Under the pieces are notes generated by a model. The model worked only from the letters and a program-made list of their open reading frames with translations, was not told where the DNA came from and ran no database searches. Positions 1 through 8,053 of a stretch of 64,000 bases of DNA are shown piece by piece (within the stretch, counting starts at the first letter, position 1; the number at the start of each line of letters is the position of its first letter). The position numbers and the translations under genes are program-made. Source of the stretch: an uncultured Rhodospirillales bacterium (GTDB lineage Bacteria; Pseudomonadota; Alphaproteobacteria; Rhodospirillales; UBA2165); the NCBI GenBank assembly GCA_913055735.1, contig CAJXKD010000002.1, positions 186,001 through 250,000 of the forward strand, in the 5' to 3' direction.

Positions 1-86
1 CCACATTCATGGTGGCAACTGCGAGCATCATTTTAGCTTTCCTGACCTATTTTCAGGATTCGATGGAGCCATTCCTGGCGCCCTAA
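1..86 (+). CDS. fliR: FliR C-terminus (partial)
   Basis: This is the 3' end of a gene cut by the window start. The frame from base 3 gives 27 codons: a hydrophobic stretch, then a tail ending PFLAP and a TAA stop at 84-86. A hydrophobic C-terminus directly before flhB fits FliR, the export-gate membrane protein of the flagellar type III secretion apparatus. The fliR-flhB order is common in alphaproteobacteria. The stop lies 23 bases before the flhB start, so the two are probably co-transcribed. The call rests mostly on gene order, because too little protein is visible for a family motif. Confidence 0.6.
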   Translation, partial: TFMVATASIILAFLTYFQDSMEPFLAP

Positions 87-109
87 TTGGGCGCCGCGGA
101 GGGAAATAA

Positions 110-1213
110 ATGGCGGACGATACAGATAAAGAGTCAAAAACAGAACAACCATCCGGTAAGCGCCTGAGCCAAGCGCGCGACCAGGGCCAGGCCGTTATTT
201 CGCAGGAAATCAATAGCTTGGCCGCGTTGAGCGCAGCATTGGCGGCAGTCGTCTTTTTAGTTCCGACGCTGATGGACAAGGTTGCGAAACTGAACGCTTC
301 GATTCTCGAAAATTTGTACGCGATCGACGTCAGCGCAACAGGAGTTCAATACCTGTTCGCGGTTCTCTCCGAGGACGTCATCCTCTTTTTGGCGCCTATC
401 TTCGGGCTTTTTCTTGTTACCGGCATTGCGGTCAATATTGCGCAGGTGGGATGGAAGGTAACCCCGGTTAAGTTGGTCCCGAAACTCAACGCGTTCAGTC
501 CTATAAATGGACTGAAAAGGATACTTGGGCCCCGGGCGCTGGTCGAATTTGCGAAAGGGCTGGTAAAATTCGGAACCGTAAGTTGTGTGGGTGCGTTCCT
601 GCTTGTGCCCGCTTTCAGTGGGTTTGAGTTGTTCCCAGGCATTGAGCCCATATTTCTATTGGAACGGATCAAGGAAATTGCCATCCGCCTGGGCGGCGGC
701 ACAATTGCGGTCATGGTTGTCGTCGCGGTACTCGACTACCTGTATCAGCGACATTCGCATTACAAGAAACTCATGATGACCAAGCAAGAGGTCAAGGACG
801 AGCATAAGCAGACCGAGGGCGACCCCAAGATCAAACAACGTCTGGCAAAGATCCGTATGGAGCGCGCACAGCAACGGATGATTCAAGCAATGCCGCGTGC
901 CGACGTATTGATCACAAACCCAACTCATTATGCGGTTGCCTTGGAATACAAGATGGAAACCATGCAAGCGCCGGTGCTGATTGCCAAAGGTGTAGACAAC
1001 ATGGCGCTAAGGTTACGTGAGGCTGCGGATGAGCATGATGTGCCTATCGTAGAAAACCCTCCGTTGGCGCGTGCCTTGTATGCGGCGGTAGAGTTAGATG
1101 AAGAGATTCCGGCCGAGCACTACCACGCGGTGGCCGAGGTCATCGGCTACGTGTATCGCCTCAAAGGGCGAGTACAGCAGGCGGGCGCGGGTGCGTCGGT
1201 GCCCCCAGGATAA
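110..1213 (+). CDS. flhB: Flagellar export switch protein FlhB
   Basis: FlhB is the inner-membrane component of the flagellar type III export gate that switches substrate class from rod/hook to filament. The 367-residue length is normal. The N-terminus carries the typical polar segment with KTEQPSGKRLSQARDQGQ. Several membrane segments follow up to about residue 215, then a charged linker and the cytoplasmic domain. The autocleavage motif NPTH is intact at residues 270-273 in the context ITNPTHYAVALEY, so self-cleavage between Asn and Pro is expected. A GGAGGG ribosome-binding site lies about 7 bases before the ATG. It follows fliR closely and precedes the cckA-like kinase. Confidence 0.97.
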   Translation: MADDTDKESKTEQPSGKRLSQARDQGQAVISQEINSLAALSAALAAVVFLVPTLMDKVAKLNASILENLYAIDVSATGVQYLFAVLSEDVILFLAPIFGLFLVTGIAVNIAQVGWKVTPVKLVPKLNAFSPINGLKRILGPRALVEFAKGLVKFGTVSCVGAFLLVPAFSGFELFPGIEPIFLLERIKEIAIRLGGGTIAVMVVVAVLDYLYQRHSHYKKLMMTKQEVKDEHKQTEGDPKIKQRLAKIRMERAQQRMIQAMPRADVLITNPTHYAVALEYKMETMQAPVLIAKGVDNMALRLREAADEHDVPIVENPPLARALYAAVELDEEIPAEHYHAVAEVIGYVYRLKGRVQQAGAGASVPPG

Positions 1214-1282
1214 ATGATGCGGAAGTCGGTCGATGATTGAATTTGTTGCCGCTGAGACGAGAATCGCGCAAACAGTTACATC

Positions 1283-3829
1283 GTGAACACAAAAGTATTC
1301 ACTTCAGCCGAGATTCTAGACGCACTCACGTTGCGTCTGCGATCCTTGCGTCTGCCGTTCATCGGAACCGGAGCGGTCGCGGCGGTGTGTTTCGTCGTGG
1401 CCGCTGCCGTATTTTCATGGCTCGGAACGACATACATTGCCTTGTTATCCGGATGGATTGCGCTCGTTGTCGGTATTGTCGCGGTCGCGGCATTTTCCGC
1501 GATAGGCGGCACGCTGATTGCGCGCCGCTCGGTGGTGAAGGCACTTTGTGCGACGGTCGCCGAAGACGCGGCGGCGCAATTCGTGACCGCGCCCGGCGGC
1601 AAGGTTGTCGCCGTCAACGACTCCATGCGAAAGATCATGGCGGAATACGGGGACGGCGGCGAGGTGTTGCCCCAGACGACCGCCGAACTCATAGATCGTT
1701 TGACGCGGGGCATGTCGGACCTGGAACTGTCCCGAATTACCAAAAGCGCCGAATTGGGGTACAGGGATCGGGCGGAGATCAAGCTGATCGGCGTAAGCGG
1801 GCGAGCTTGGTTTCGCTTCTCGGTAACGCCTGCCGGCGGTATTCCAGGATACGCAGTATGGCTCATCGAGGATGTCACGGCGGCCAAGGCCGCCGAAATC
1901 CGGCACCGGCGTGAGGAACGTTTTGTCGCCGATCTTCTGGATCAGTTGCCGGTTGGCCTGTTTTCGGTCACCGGCGAAGGCGAATTCGGGTACGCTAACA
2001 AAACATTGCGTGAGTGGCTGGGGCTGCCGTCGGAGACCGGAGACGGACAGGTGCGGTTCACCGATTTCGTGGTCGCCGACCGCGATGGCGAGGAAGATCC
2101 CGATCTTCAAACCGACCCTTCGGGCTTGCATGGCGGGATACGGCTTAAGAACGCGCGCGGCGAGGAGTTCAACGCCTATCTTATCCAATCTCAGCGTCAG
2201 AACAGCGACGGCGAGTTTCTCTATAGCCGGTCGGTCGTGTTGCGCGATCCGTTCTTGCCGGTGCTTGACGACGGGTCCGGCGGCGCATTGGCGAAACGCA
2301 TTCCCTGGCTGTTTTCGGAAGCGCCGGTAGGAATCGTTCTTGTCGATCTCCAGGGGAATGTCGTCGACTGTAACCGTTCCTTCCTCAAGATGCTGGGATT
2401 GCACCGCGAGGCCGTTGTCGCGCGCCCCCTGTCTGACAGGATATCCAAGGAGGATCGGGACGACACCGCGGCGGCCTTGTCCAAGGTTGTGATGGGCGCC
2501 ATGCGGGCGACAGTGCTTGAGGTTCGCATGCCAGCCGGCGGCGAACGTGAACTGGCCGCGTCGCTATATGTCAGCCGCGTTCAGGATCGGGAAGGTGATG
2601 TTTCGGGCTTGGTGCTGCATGTTATCGACACGACCGAACAGAAAAACCTCGAGGTGCAATTTAATCAGTCGCAAAAGATGCAGGCGGTCGGTCAGCTTGC
2701 CGGCGGCGTCGCGCATGATTTCAACAATTTGCTTACAGCGATGATCGGCTTTTGCGACCTGCTTCTTGGCCGCCACGGGCCGGAAGATCCGTCGTTCGCC
2801 GATATCATGCAGATCAAGCAGAACGCCAATCGCGCGGCAAATCTGGTTCGGCAGCTGTTGGCCTTTTCCCGACGTCAGACGCTGCAACCCAAGATTTTCG
2901 ACATCAAGGACGCCCTTAGCGACCTCTCCAATTTGTTGCGCCGCCTGATCGGCGAAAACATTGAACTTGTCATTACCCATGGGCCCGACGTCGATTTAAT
3001 CCGCAGTGACCCAGGCCAGTTCGATCAAGTGATCATCAATCTCGCCGTTAACGCCCGGGATGCCATGCCGGGCGGTGGGGCGATCACCATCGAGACGGAA
3101 CGGGTGTCCTTGAGCCAATCCATTCAGCGCGGTCACGAAGTGATGCCGGCGGGACAATATGTCCTGATGAAGGTTTCCGATACCGGCGGCGGCATTCCCA
3201 AAGAGGATATCGGTCACATCTTCGAGCCCTTCTTCTCGACCAAGGGTGTGGGCGAGGGCACAGGGCTCGGCTTGTCGACGGTCTATGGCATCGTTCGTCA
3301 GTCGGACGGCTTTATCTTCGTCGATTCCGCTGTTGGCGAAGGCACAATTTTCTCGATCTATCTGCCGGCCTATTCGGCAGCTGACGCTGCCGCGGCGGGC
3401 GAGGCTATCGTTCGGGTCGCGCACGGTACCTTGGAGCATGAGACGGACGAAGACCTTACCGGCGGCGGCACCGTGCTGCTGGTGGAGGACGAAGATGCGG
3501 TGCGTGTCTTCGGGTCACGGGCTTTGCGCAATCAAGGCTATCGGGTCCTCGAGGCGATCGACGGTGAGGAGGCCCTCGACGTCCTCAATGAATTCGATGA
3601 TCCCGTCGACCTCATTATTACCGATGTGATGATGCCCGGTATGGATGGCCACACGTTAGTTCGCCTGATTAAGCAGGAAATGCCGGAAATCAAGGTGATC
3701 CTGATGTCCGGCTATACGGAGGAGGCCATCCCCGGCGATATCGACGCCGACAGCGGTATCCACTTCCTGCCCAAGCCCTTCAGCCTTCAGGAGCTGGCCG
3801 GCAAGGTCAAAGACGTGATGGCCGAATAG
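1283..3829 (+). CDS. cckA: CckA-type hybrid sensor histidine kinase
   Basis: This is an 848-residue membrane hybrid kinase. Two N-terminal transmembrane segments lie at about residues 20-75, followed by PAS-like regions (about 210-330 and 340-450) and a HisKA domain with GGVAHDFNNLL (phospho-acceptor His478). The ATPase domain has N-box NLAVNARDAMPGG and G-boxes DTGGGI and GEGTGLGLS. A C-terminal receiver starts at about 730 with its phospho-acceptor at Asp781 in ITDVMMPGMDG. This order, and the H-box with DFNNLL, are characteristic of CckA. In the known family, CckA feeds phosphate through ChpT to CtrA and controls cell cycle or motility. The start is GTG. It sits 69 bases after flhB. CtrA-like boxes elsewhere in the window fit a working CtrA relay. 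Confidence 0.9.
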   Translation: MNTKVFTSAEILDALTLRLRSLRLPFIGTGAVAAVCFVVAAAVFSWLGTTYIALLSGWIALVVGIVAVAAFSAIGGTLIARRSVVKALCATVAEDAAAQFVTAPGGKVVAVNDSMRKIMAEYGDGGEVLPQTTAELIDRLTRGMSDLELSRITKSAELGYRDRAEIKLIGVSGRAWFRFSVTPAGGIPGYAVWLIEDVTAAKAAEIRHRREERFVADLLDQLPVGLFSVTGEGEFGYANKTLREWLGLPSETGDGQVRFTDFVVADRDGEEDPDLQTDPSGLHGGIRLKNARGEEFNAYLIQSQRQNSDGEFLYSRSVVLRDPFLPVLDDGSGGALAKRIPWLFSEAPVGIVLVDLQGNVVDCNRSFLKMLGLHREAVVARPLSDRISKEDRDDTAAALSKVVMGAMRATVLEVRMPAGGERELAASLYVSRVQDREGDVSGLVLHVIDTTEQKNLEVQFNQSQKMQAVGQLAGGVAHDFNNLLTAMIGFCDLLLGRHGPEDPSFADIMQIKQNANRAANLVRQLLAFSRRQTLQPKIFDIKDALSDLSNLLRRLIGENIELVITHGPDVDLIRSDPGQFDQVIINLAVNARDAMPGGGAITIETERVSLSQSIQRGHEVMPAGQYVLMKVSDTGGGIPKEDIGHIFEPFFSTKGVGEGTGLGLSTVYGIVRQSDGFIFVDSAVGEGTIFSIYLPAYSAADAAAAGEAIVRVAHGTLEHETDEDLTGGGTVLLVEDEDAVRVFGSRALRNQGYRVLEAIDGEEALDVLNEFDDPVDLIITDVMMPGMDGHTLVRLIKQEMPEIKVILMSGYTEEAIPGDIDADSGIHFLPKPFSLQELAGKVKDVMAE

Positions 3830-3848
3830 CGCCGGGTAAAGCCGAACA

Positions 3849-3863
3849 GGGCCTAAGAGGCCC
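3849..3863 (+). terminator. Small hairpin after cckA, possible terminator
   Basis: A perfect 6-bp stem (GGGCCT/AGGCCC) with an AAG loop lies 20 bases after the cckA stop. It is followed by the moderately T-rich stretch GTATTTCCTCGTTT. The stem is short and the T-tract interrupted, so this is at best a weak intrinsic terminator. Confidence 0.3.
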
Positions 3864-3879
3864 GTATTTCCTCGTTTCT

Positions 3880-4100
3880 ACCCCCAAAAATTAACCAATT
3901 TGCGGTGTGTCCTGCGACACATCCTACCGTATTCGGAATGGCTATACTTGTATGTATATGGGGGAGAACGCCTTGTTTTCGGCCGTTTTTAGAGCGTTCA
4001 AATTTTACCAAATTTCGAATTAAAATAAAAACAAATAAAAATGTAATAATGAGCTTATTAGAAATTCTATTAATTTGACAATTACTTGGTCAGTAAATAG
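3880..4100 (+). promoter_or_regulatory. AT-rich leader of the tadG-tadE unit
   Basis: This gene-free stretch is strongly AT-rich from about 3985 to 4100, unlike the flanking GC-rich genes. It contains a perfect inverted repeat, TGTGTC-CTGC-GACACA, at 3906-3921. A TTGACA hexamer lies at 4075-4080, but no -10 element sits at normal spacing before the ATG at 4101. No clear ribosome-binding site precedes that ATG. I infer that this is the control region of the first pilus transcription unit. The bound regulator cannot be named from sequence. Confidence 0.45.
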
Positions 4101-5591
4101 ATGTTTCGTATGTTGCAGAGCGTTAAACATATATTTCAGGAGCTGCGCGCGTTTATATCGCCGCGTGTTGCCGCATTGCGCCGTTTTCCGGCCGACCAGG
4201 CCGGGGGCGTCCTGATCATGACGGCTGTTGCGATCGTGCCGTTGATCGGCTTTGTGGGAATCGGCACGGACGCGGCGCGCGGCTATCTCGTTTGGTCGCG
4301 CCTATCTTCGGCGCTGGATGCCGCCGCGCTGGCCGGCGGCCGCAGTTTCGCGGAGGCCAGCCGCGAAGACGACGCGCGCATGTTCTTTAACGCTAATTTC
4401 ACCGCCGGGTTTATGGGCGCTACCGTCGTCGGTCCGACCATCGTCACTAACGAGGAGGCCGGCACCATCGAGCTCACGGCCGATGCCAATATCCCGACTA
4501 TTTTCATGTCCCTCTTCGGGTTCGATGAATTGGCGGTCAGCGCGAGCACGGAGGTCACGCGGACCCAGGATGCGCTCGATGTCGTTCTCGCCGTCGATAT
4601 GTCCGGCTCCATGGGGTTTTGGACAGGCGGTGAAACGCGGATTTCTGCGGCGCGGACAGCGGCCGAGCTTCTTGTAAACACGCTTTTCGGGAATGACGCG
4701 ACCAAGGAACACTTGAACATCGGCCTGGTTCCCTGGAACGGCAAGGTCAACGTCACGCTGAATGGATCGACATTCGATTCCGGCGCGACGGTTGCAAATC
4801 CAGTCACCGCGTTCTCCAATCCCGTAACCGGTGTCGCCCAAAATCAGGTGTACTTCGCGAACAACTCACCGGTTCCGCTTCTTTCGGCACCGCCAAGTGA
4901 CTGGCAGGGGTGCGTCTTTTCCCGCTACTTGGACGACGCCGACGATACGAACGATGCCGACGTCACCATGCCACCGGCAACCGTCGGTGGGACGGATTGG
5001 CACGCCTGGGAGCCGGTCGGCCCCGAAGGGGAGCCCGTTTCCGGCGGAACGTGCACCATGTCTGTCGGTGGCGACGAATGTACGCCGTGCCTGAACGCCG
5101 GGATCACGGCGCTCCAGAACGGCAAGCAGCCGATGCTGGACGCCATCGGTGCGCTGACCGATCCCGAAGGTTTTACCAATATCCCCCAGGGACTGGGGTG
5201 GGCTTGGCGGGTTCTGAAGCCCGAAGCTCCGTTTACCGAGGCTGTCCTTGATCCCGATTACACGCGCAAGCAAGCCATTGTGTTGCTGACGGACGGTGAG
5301 AACCATGCTGGGTCGGGCGACGGCTATAAAACCGTCTTCGGTAGTGGCGCCGCCGGCCGGCCGGAAATGAACGCTCGTCTGCTCTCGCTTGCCGCCAATA
5401 TCAAGGCAGACGGGGTTCTCGTCTATGTCATTCAATTCGCAAACGGCGGTGGCGATCTTCAGACCTTGCTGCAACAAGTCGCGAGCGGGACGGGCGCGCC
5501 CTATTACCACTACGCGCCTGACGGCGCGACGCTGCAGCGGGTCTTCCAGGAAATCGCCAACCACCTGTCCAAGCTGAGGTTGTCGAAATGA
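4101..5591 (+). CDS. tadG: TadG-like pilus-associated protein with VWA domain
   Basis: This is a 496-residue protein of the TadG/TadE-N group. The N-terminal segment has a charged lead and one hydrophobic helix (about residues 35-58), followed by a Tad-type sequence ending SALDAAALAGGR. A von Willebrand factor A domain starts near residue 155 with the metal-binding DMSGSM motif, and a later stretch has VLLTDGENH. The VWA core is interrupted by a Cys-containing insert (about 240-345), which may form disulfides in the periplasm. TadG proteins are thought to act in surface assembly of Flp pili. The stop overlaps the next gene by four bases (ATGA). No ribosome-binding site is evident at the chosen ATG, so the true start could be slightly downstream. 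Confidence 0.8.
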   Translation: MFRMLQSVKHIFQELRAFISPRVAALRRFPADQAGGVLIMTAVAIVPLIGFVGIGTDAARGYLVWSRLSSALDAAALAGGRSFAEASREDDARMFFNANFTAGFMGATVVGPTIVTNEEAGTIELTADANIPTIFMSLFGFDELAVSASTEVTRTQDALDVVLAVDMSGSMGFWTGGETRISAARTAAELLVNTLFGNDATKEHLNIGLVPWNGKVNVTLNGSTFDSGATVANPVTAFSNPVTGVAQNQVYFANNSPVPLLSAPPSDWQGCVFSRYLDDADDTNDADVTMPPATVGGTDWHAWEPVGPEGEPVSGGTCTMSVGGDECTPCLNAGITALQNGKQPMLDAIGALTDPEGFTNIPQGLGWAWRVLKPEAPFTEAVLDPDYTRKQAIVLLTDGENHAGSGDGYKTVFGSGAAGRPEMNARLLSLAANIKADGVLVYVIQFANGGGDLQTLLQQVASGTGAPYYHYAPDGATLQRVFQEIANHLSKLRLSK

Positions 5592-6208
5592 GGAACCTGG
5601 GCAAACATAATAGGCCAGGTAGGAAGCTGGGCGCTTTCCGCGGTTTGCTGCACCGCCTGGGTGCGGATCGGCGGGGGGCAACGGCGGTCGAATTCGCTTT
5701 TGCCGCGCCGATCGTGATCCTTCTTTTGGTCGGCAGCATCGAACTGGGCATGGTTCTGTTTACCTCCACGTTGATGGAGGGAGCGCTTCGCGATGCCTCG
5801 CGCTATGGCGTGACCGGACAGGAACCGAACGAGGCCGCGCGCCTGCAGAGGATCTCCGATATCATCAGTGAGAACACTTTGGGCCTTGTGGACATGTCCA
5901 CGGTACAGATCGACGTTCTCGTTTATCCGAACTTCGGCGATATCGGTAAATCGGAAGATTTTGTCGACGGTAATAGTAACGGTGCCTACGACACTGGCGA
6001 AACCTATACGGACAGCAACGGCAACGGTATCTGGGATGCGGATATAGGCGTGCCTGGGGCGGGCGGCTCGGGTGATATCGTTCTCTACCGGGTGCGCTAC
6101 GACTGGCCTCTCCTGACCACTATCTTCGGATCCGCCATCGGCGGGCGCGACAATCTGCCCCTGACGGCCAGCCTGGCCGTCCGTAACGAGCCCTGGGAAC
6201 AGAACTAG
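5588..6208 (+). CDS. tadE: TadE-family minor pilin-like protein with EF-hand-like motifs
   Basis: The 206-residue product has the TadE signature RRGATAVEFAFAAPIVILL near residue 28, a pilin-like N-terminal helix with the conserved Glu (VEF), followed by a periplasmic domain. TadE-type pseudopilins are processed by the prepilin peptidase and assist Flp pilus biogenesis. Two acidic loops, DGNSNGAYDTGE (127-138) and DSNGNGIWDAD (142-152), match the DxNxNGxxD calcium-binding pattern of EF-hand-like or dockerin-like loops. The ATG overlaps the tadG stop (ATGA), which implies translational coupling. The next tadE-like gene starts 11 bases after the stop. Confidence 0.88.
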   Translation: MRNLGKHNRPGRKLGAFRGLLHRLGADRRGATAVEFAFAAPIVILLLVGSIELGMVLFTSTLMEGALRDASRYGVTGQEPNEAARLQRISDIISENTLGLVDMSTVQIDVLVYPNFGDIGKSEDFVDGNSNGAYDTGETYTDSNGNGIWDADIGVPGAGGSGDIVLYRVRYDWPLLTTIFGSAIGGRDNLPLTASLAVRNEPWEQN

Positions 6209-6218
6209 GGAGGCGGGG

Positions 6219-6770
6219 ATGATGTTTAAGCTGATCGGACGGCTTCTCAGAGACTCCCGGGGCGCGGTTGCCGTGGAGCTTGCCATGGCGGTGCCGATTG
6301 TTGCCGCTCTGACACTCAGCGGCGTCGAAATCGCGCGGTTCGTCATGTTGAACCAAAAGATCGAACGGGCGTCGGTCACCGTTGCCGATTTGACATCCCA
6401 GGCGGAGTCTCTTTCAGAGGCGGATTTAAGCGACCTGTTCCAGATATCTTCCCAGGTACTTGCTCCCTTCGAGACCGATGGCCGTATCCAAGTGATCGTG
6501 TCGTCGGCCGGCGCGATCAGCGGCAACCCGGCCAGGGTCAATTGGCAGCGTTCGTTTGGTACTTCGGCCAATTCGAGTACCTTGGGCGGACAGGGGGCGG
6601 CGGCGACACTACCCACAGGTTTTACCATCCGGGACAACGAGAACGTCATCGTGGCTGAGGTCTATTACGGCTACGTTCCGCTCATCGTCACGGGCATCAT
6701 CGACCCGGTGACCCTCTATAACGTTGCCTATTTCAGGCCACGCTTTTCCACACTCGACACACTCGAATAA
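6219..6770 (+). CDS. Second TadE-like pilus assembly protein
   Basis: The 183-residue product has a short basic lead, then SRGAVAVELAMAVPIVAALT, the pilin-like TadE helix with the conserved Glu (VEL), near residues 14-33. A polar periplasmic domain without recognisable motifs follows. It lacks the acidic loops of the preceding paralogue. It is the third gene of a compact unit with tadG and tadE (11-base gap), with a GGAGGCGGGG-type ribosome-binding region before the ATG. TadE-like proteins often occur as two dissimilar copies beside TadG. A minor-pilin or pseudopilin role is inferred from the family. A long non-coding region separates it from flp. Confidence 0.8.
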   Translation: MMFKLIGRLLRDSRGAVAVELAMAVPIVAALTLSGVEIARFVMLNQKIERASVTVADLTSQAESLSEADLSDLFQISSQVLAPFETDGRIQVIVSSAGAISGNPARVNWQRSFGTSANSSTLGGQGAAATLPTGFTIRDNENVIVAEVYYGYVPLIVTGIIDPVTLYNVAYFRPRFSTLDTLE

Positions 6771-7169
6771 CCACGCTCCCGATCGGTCCTCATATCCATC
6801 GGGTGTAACATCCAAAATTGCAATCTAAAGTGTGTGATTCGTCACAGTGATATCCGTCACACGTGTGCTGGCGGAGGGTCTGGGACGACCTGTGAACGAC
6901 GTCACATTCGACCGTCGTGACAGTCCCGCCCCCTCCAAGGCGGTCCCAACGTCGCAGTTTCCCTCACCGATATTTCGAATTTTATCTATTTTTGTCGGCA
7001 AATTGTCGACAAGTTATAAATAAATATAAAACAAGTAAAAACAAATGTAGCCAGAAACATTTTCTTTTATTTCACTTGATCATTTCTTCAGATAGATTAA
7101 CTTTAGAGTGTCAATTTCGTTGATGGTTATTTCAGATCAGTGAAGCCATCGGAGCCAATGGAGACTGTT
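6771..7169 (+). promoter_or_regulatory. Control region of flp with clustered TGTG/CACA repeats
   Basis: This gap of about 400 bases holds no gene. Its first part (6831-6925) is dense in inverted TGTGA/TCACA half-sites: TGTGA-TTCG-TCACA at 6833-6846, TCAC-A-GTGA at 6842-6850, the palindrome CACACGTGTG at 6858-6867, and GTCAC-N11-GTGAC at 6901-6921. The second part (about 6965-7100) is strongly AT-rich. The layout of operator-like repeats followed by an AT-rich promoter zone fits tight control of the major pilin. The repeats resemble CRP/FNR-type half-sites, but their spacing does not match the canonical N6 or N4 sites, so the regulator is unknown. Confidence 0.5.
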
Positions 7170-7379
7170 ATGAAGATCAAGAGCATTAAGACCTTTTTGA
7201 AAGACGACTCGGGTGCCACCGCCATCGAATACGGCCTTATCGCCGCTCTGGTGTCGGTTGCCGGTATTACCGCCCTGACGGCCATGGGCGGTGGCTTGCA
7301 GACCATGTTCAACGCGGTTGCCACCGAGTTGACCAACGCGGTCAGCGGTACCGGTACGGAAACGACCCCGACCGAATAA
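7170..7379 (+). CDS. flp: Flp-type type IVb major pilin
   Basis: This is a small prepilin of about 69 residues. After a basic lead (MKIKSIKTFLKDDSG) comes the Flp signature ATAIEYGLIAALVSVAG. Cleavage is expected after the Gly before ATAIEY, leaving the conserved Glu5-Tyr6 pair and a single hydrophobic helix. The C-terminus is Thr/Gly-rich (GTGTETTPTE). I chose the ATG at 7170 because GGAG lies 6 bases upstream. An in-frame GTG at 7140 would add ten residues and has no better site. A strong hairpin downstream probably limits read-through into the assembly genes, a usual way to keep pilin in excess. Confidence 0.93.
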   Translation: MKIKSIKTFLKDDSGATAIEYGLIAALVSVAGITALTAMGGGLQTMFNAVATELTNAVSGTGTETTPTE

Positions 7380-7426
7380 AACTGATCAACTACCGACAAG
7401 CATAAAACGCTTGTTGACGCTTAAAG

Positions 7427-7466
7427 GCACCGGGGGCGGCCCCAACTGCCCCCGGGTGCTTCTCTC
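7427..7466 (+). terminator. Hairpin terminator/attenuator after flp
   Basis: The arms GCACCGGGGGC (7427-7437) and GCCCCCGGGTGC (7448-7459) form an 11-bp GC-rich stem with a single bulged C and a 10-base loop, followed by TTCTCTC. The stem is very stable but the T-tract is poor. Partial termination is therefore plausible, with much flp message and some read-through into cpaA-tadC. Confidence 0.65.
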
Positions 7467-7538
7467 CCGAAGAACCGACCCCCAAATTCCGGTTTCTTCG
7501 ACGAGAACGGCAAAACGGAAAAACATGGATCCCAAGCA

Positions 7539-8042
7539 ATGTTTCTTCTTAATCCCATTTCGAATTCGATCGTTGCCGCGATGATGGCCTTGGCCGCTGC
7601 TGCCGCCATCAGCGATATCCGCGGCTACCGAATTCCCAATCTCCTGAACTTGGCGATCCTTGCCCTTTATCCGGTTTACGCGATCGCGCACGCTGGCCCC
7701 ATCGATTGGCCTTTGGCGCTTGTAATCGCGCTAGGTGCGTTCGTGATCGCGCTGGTCCTGTTCATGTTCGGCTTCATCGGTGGCGGCGACGCCAAGATGA
7801 TGACGGTGATGGCACTGTGGGCCGGTCCCGACCTTATCATCGATTTCATTTTCATTATGTCCATTGCCGGTGCGGTCATTGCGATCGTGATGCTGACCTC
7901 GGCGCGCCATGCGCTGGCGCTTGCTTGCGAGTCGGTCGGTCAATGGAGATTGCGTCAGGTCCTGCTTGGTGACGTGCTGCCCTATGGCATCGCTGTTGCC
8001 GCCGGCGGCATCTTCGTCGGCATCAGGCTGCTGCAGGTATAG
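7539..8042 (+). CDS. cpaA: CpaA/TadV prepilin peptidase
   Basis: This is a 167-residue integral membrane aspartyl protease (A24 family) that removes the leader from Flp and the TadE-type pseudopilins. The two catalytic Asp residues sit in their normal motifs: SDIRGYRIPN near residue 24 and FIGGGDAKMM (GxGD type) near residue 83. Five to six hydrophobic segments cover the rest. The size is that of the short CpaA form, without the N-methylation domain of PilD. It is the first gene of the assembly operon after the flp hairpin, 11 bases from cpaB. Confidence 0.93.
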   Translation: MFLLNPISNSIVAAMMALAAAAAISDIRGYRIPNLLNLAILALYPVYAIAHAGPIDWPLALVIALGAFVIALVLFMFGFIGGGDAKMMTVMALWAGPDLIIDFIFIMSIAGAVIAIVMLTSARHALALACESVGQWRLRQVLLGDVLPYGIAVAAGGIFVGIRLLQV

Positions 8043-8053
8043 AGGGGGCTCGC

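Noticed and set aside
3952..4023. Short frame with ATG at 3952 in the AT-rich leader of tadG
   Set aside because: It would give only about 23 residues, has no proper ribosome-binding site, and no family pattern.
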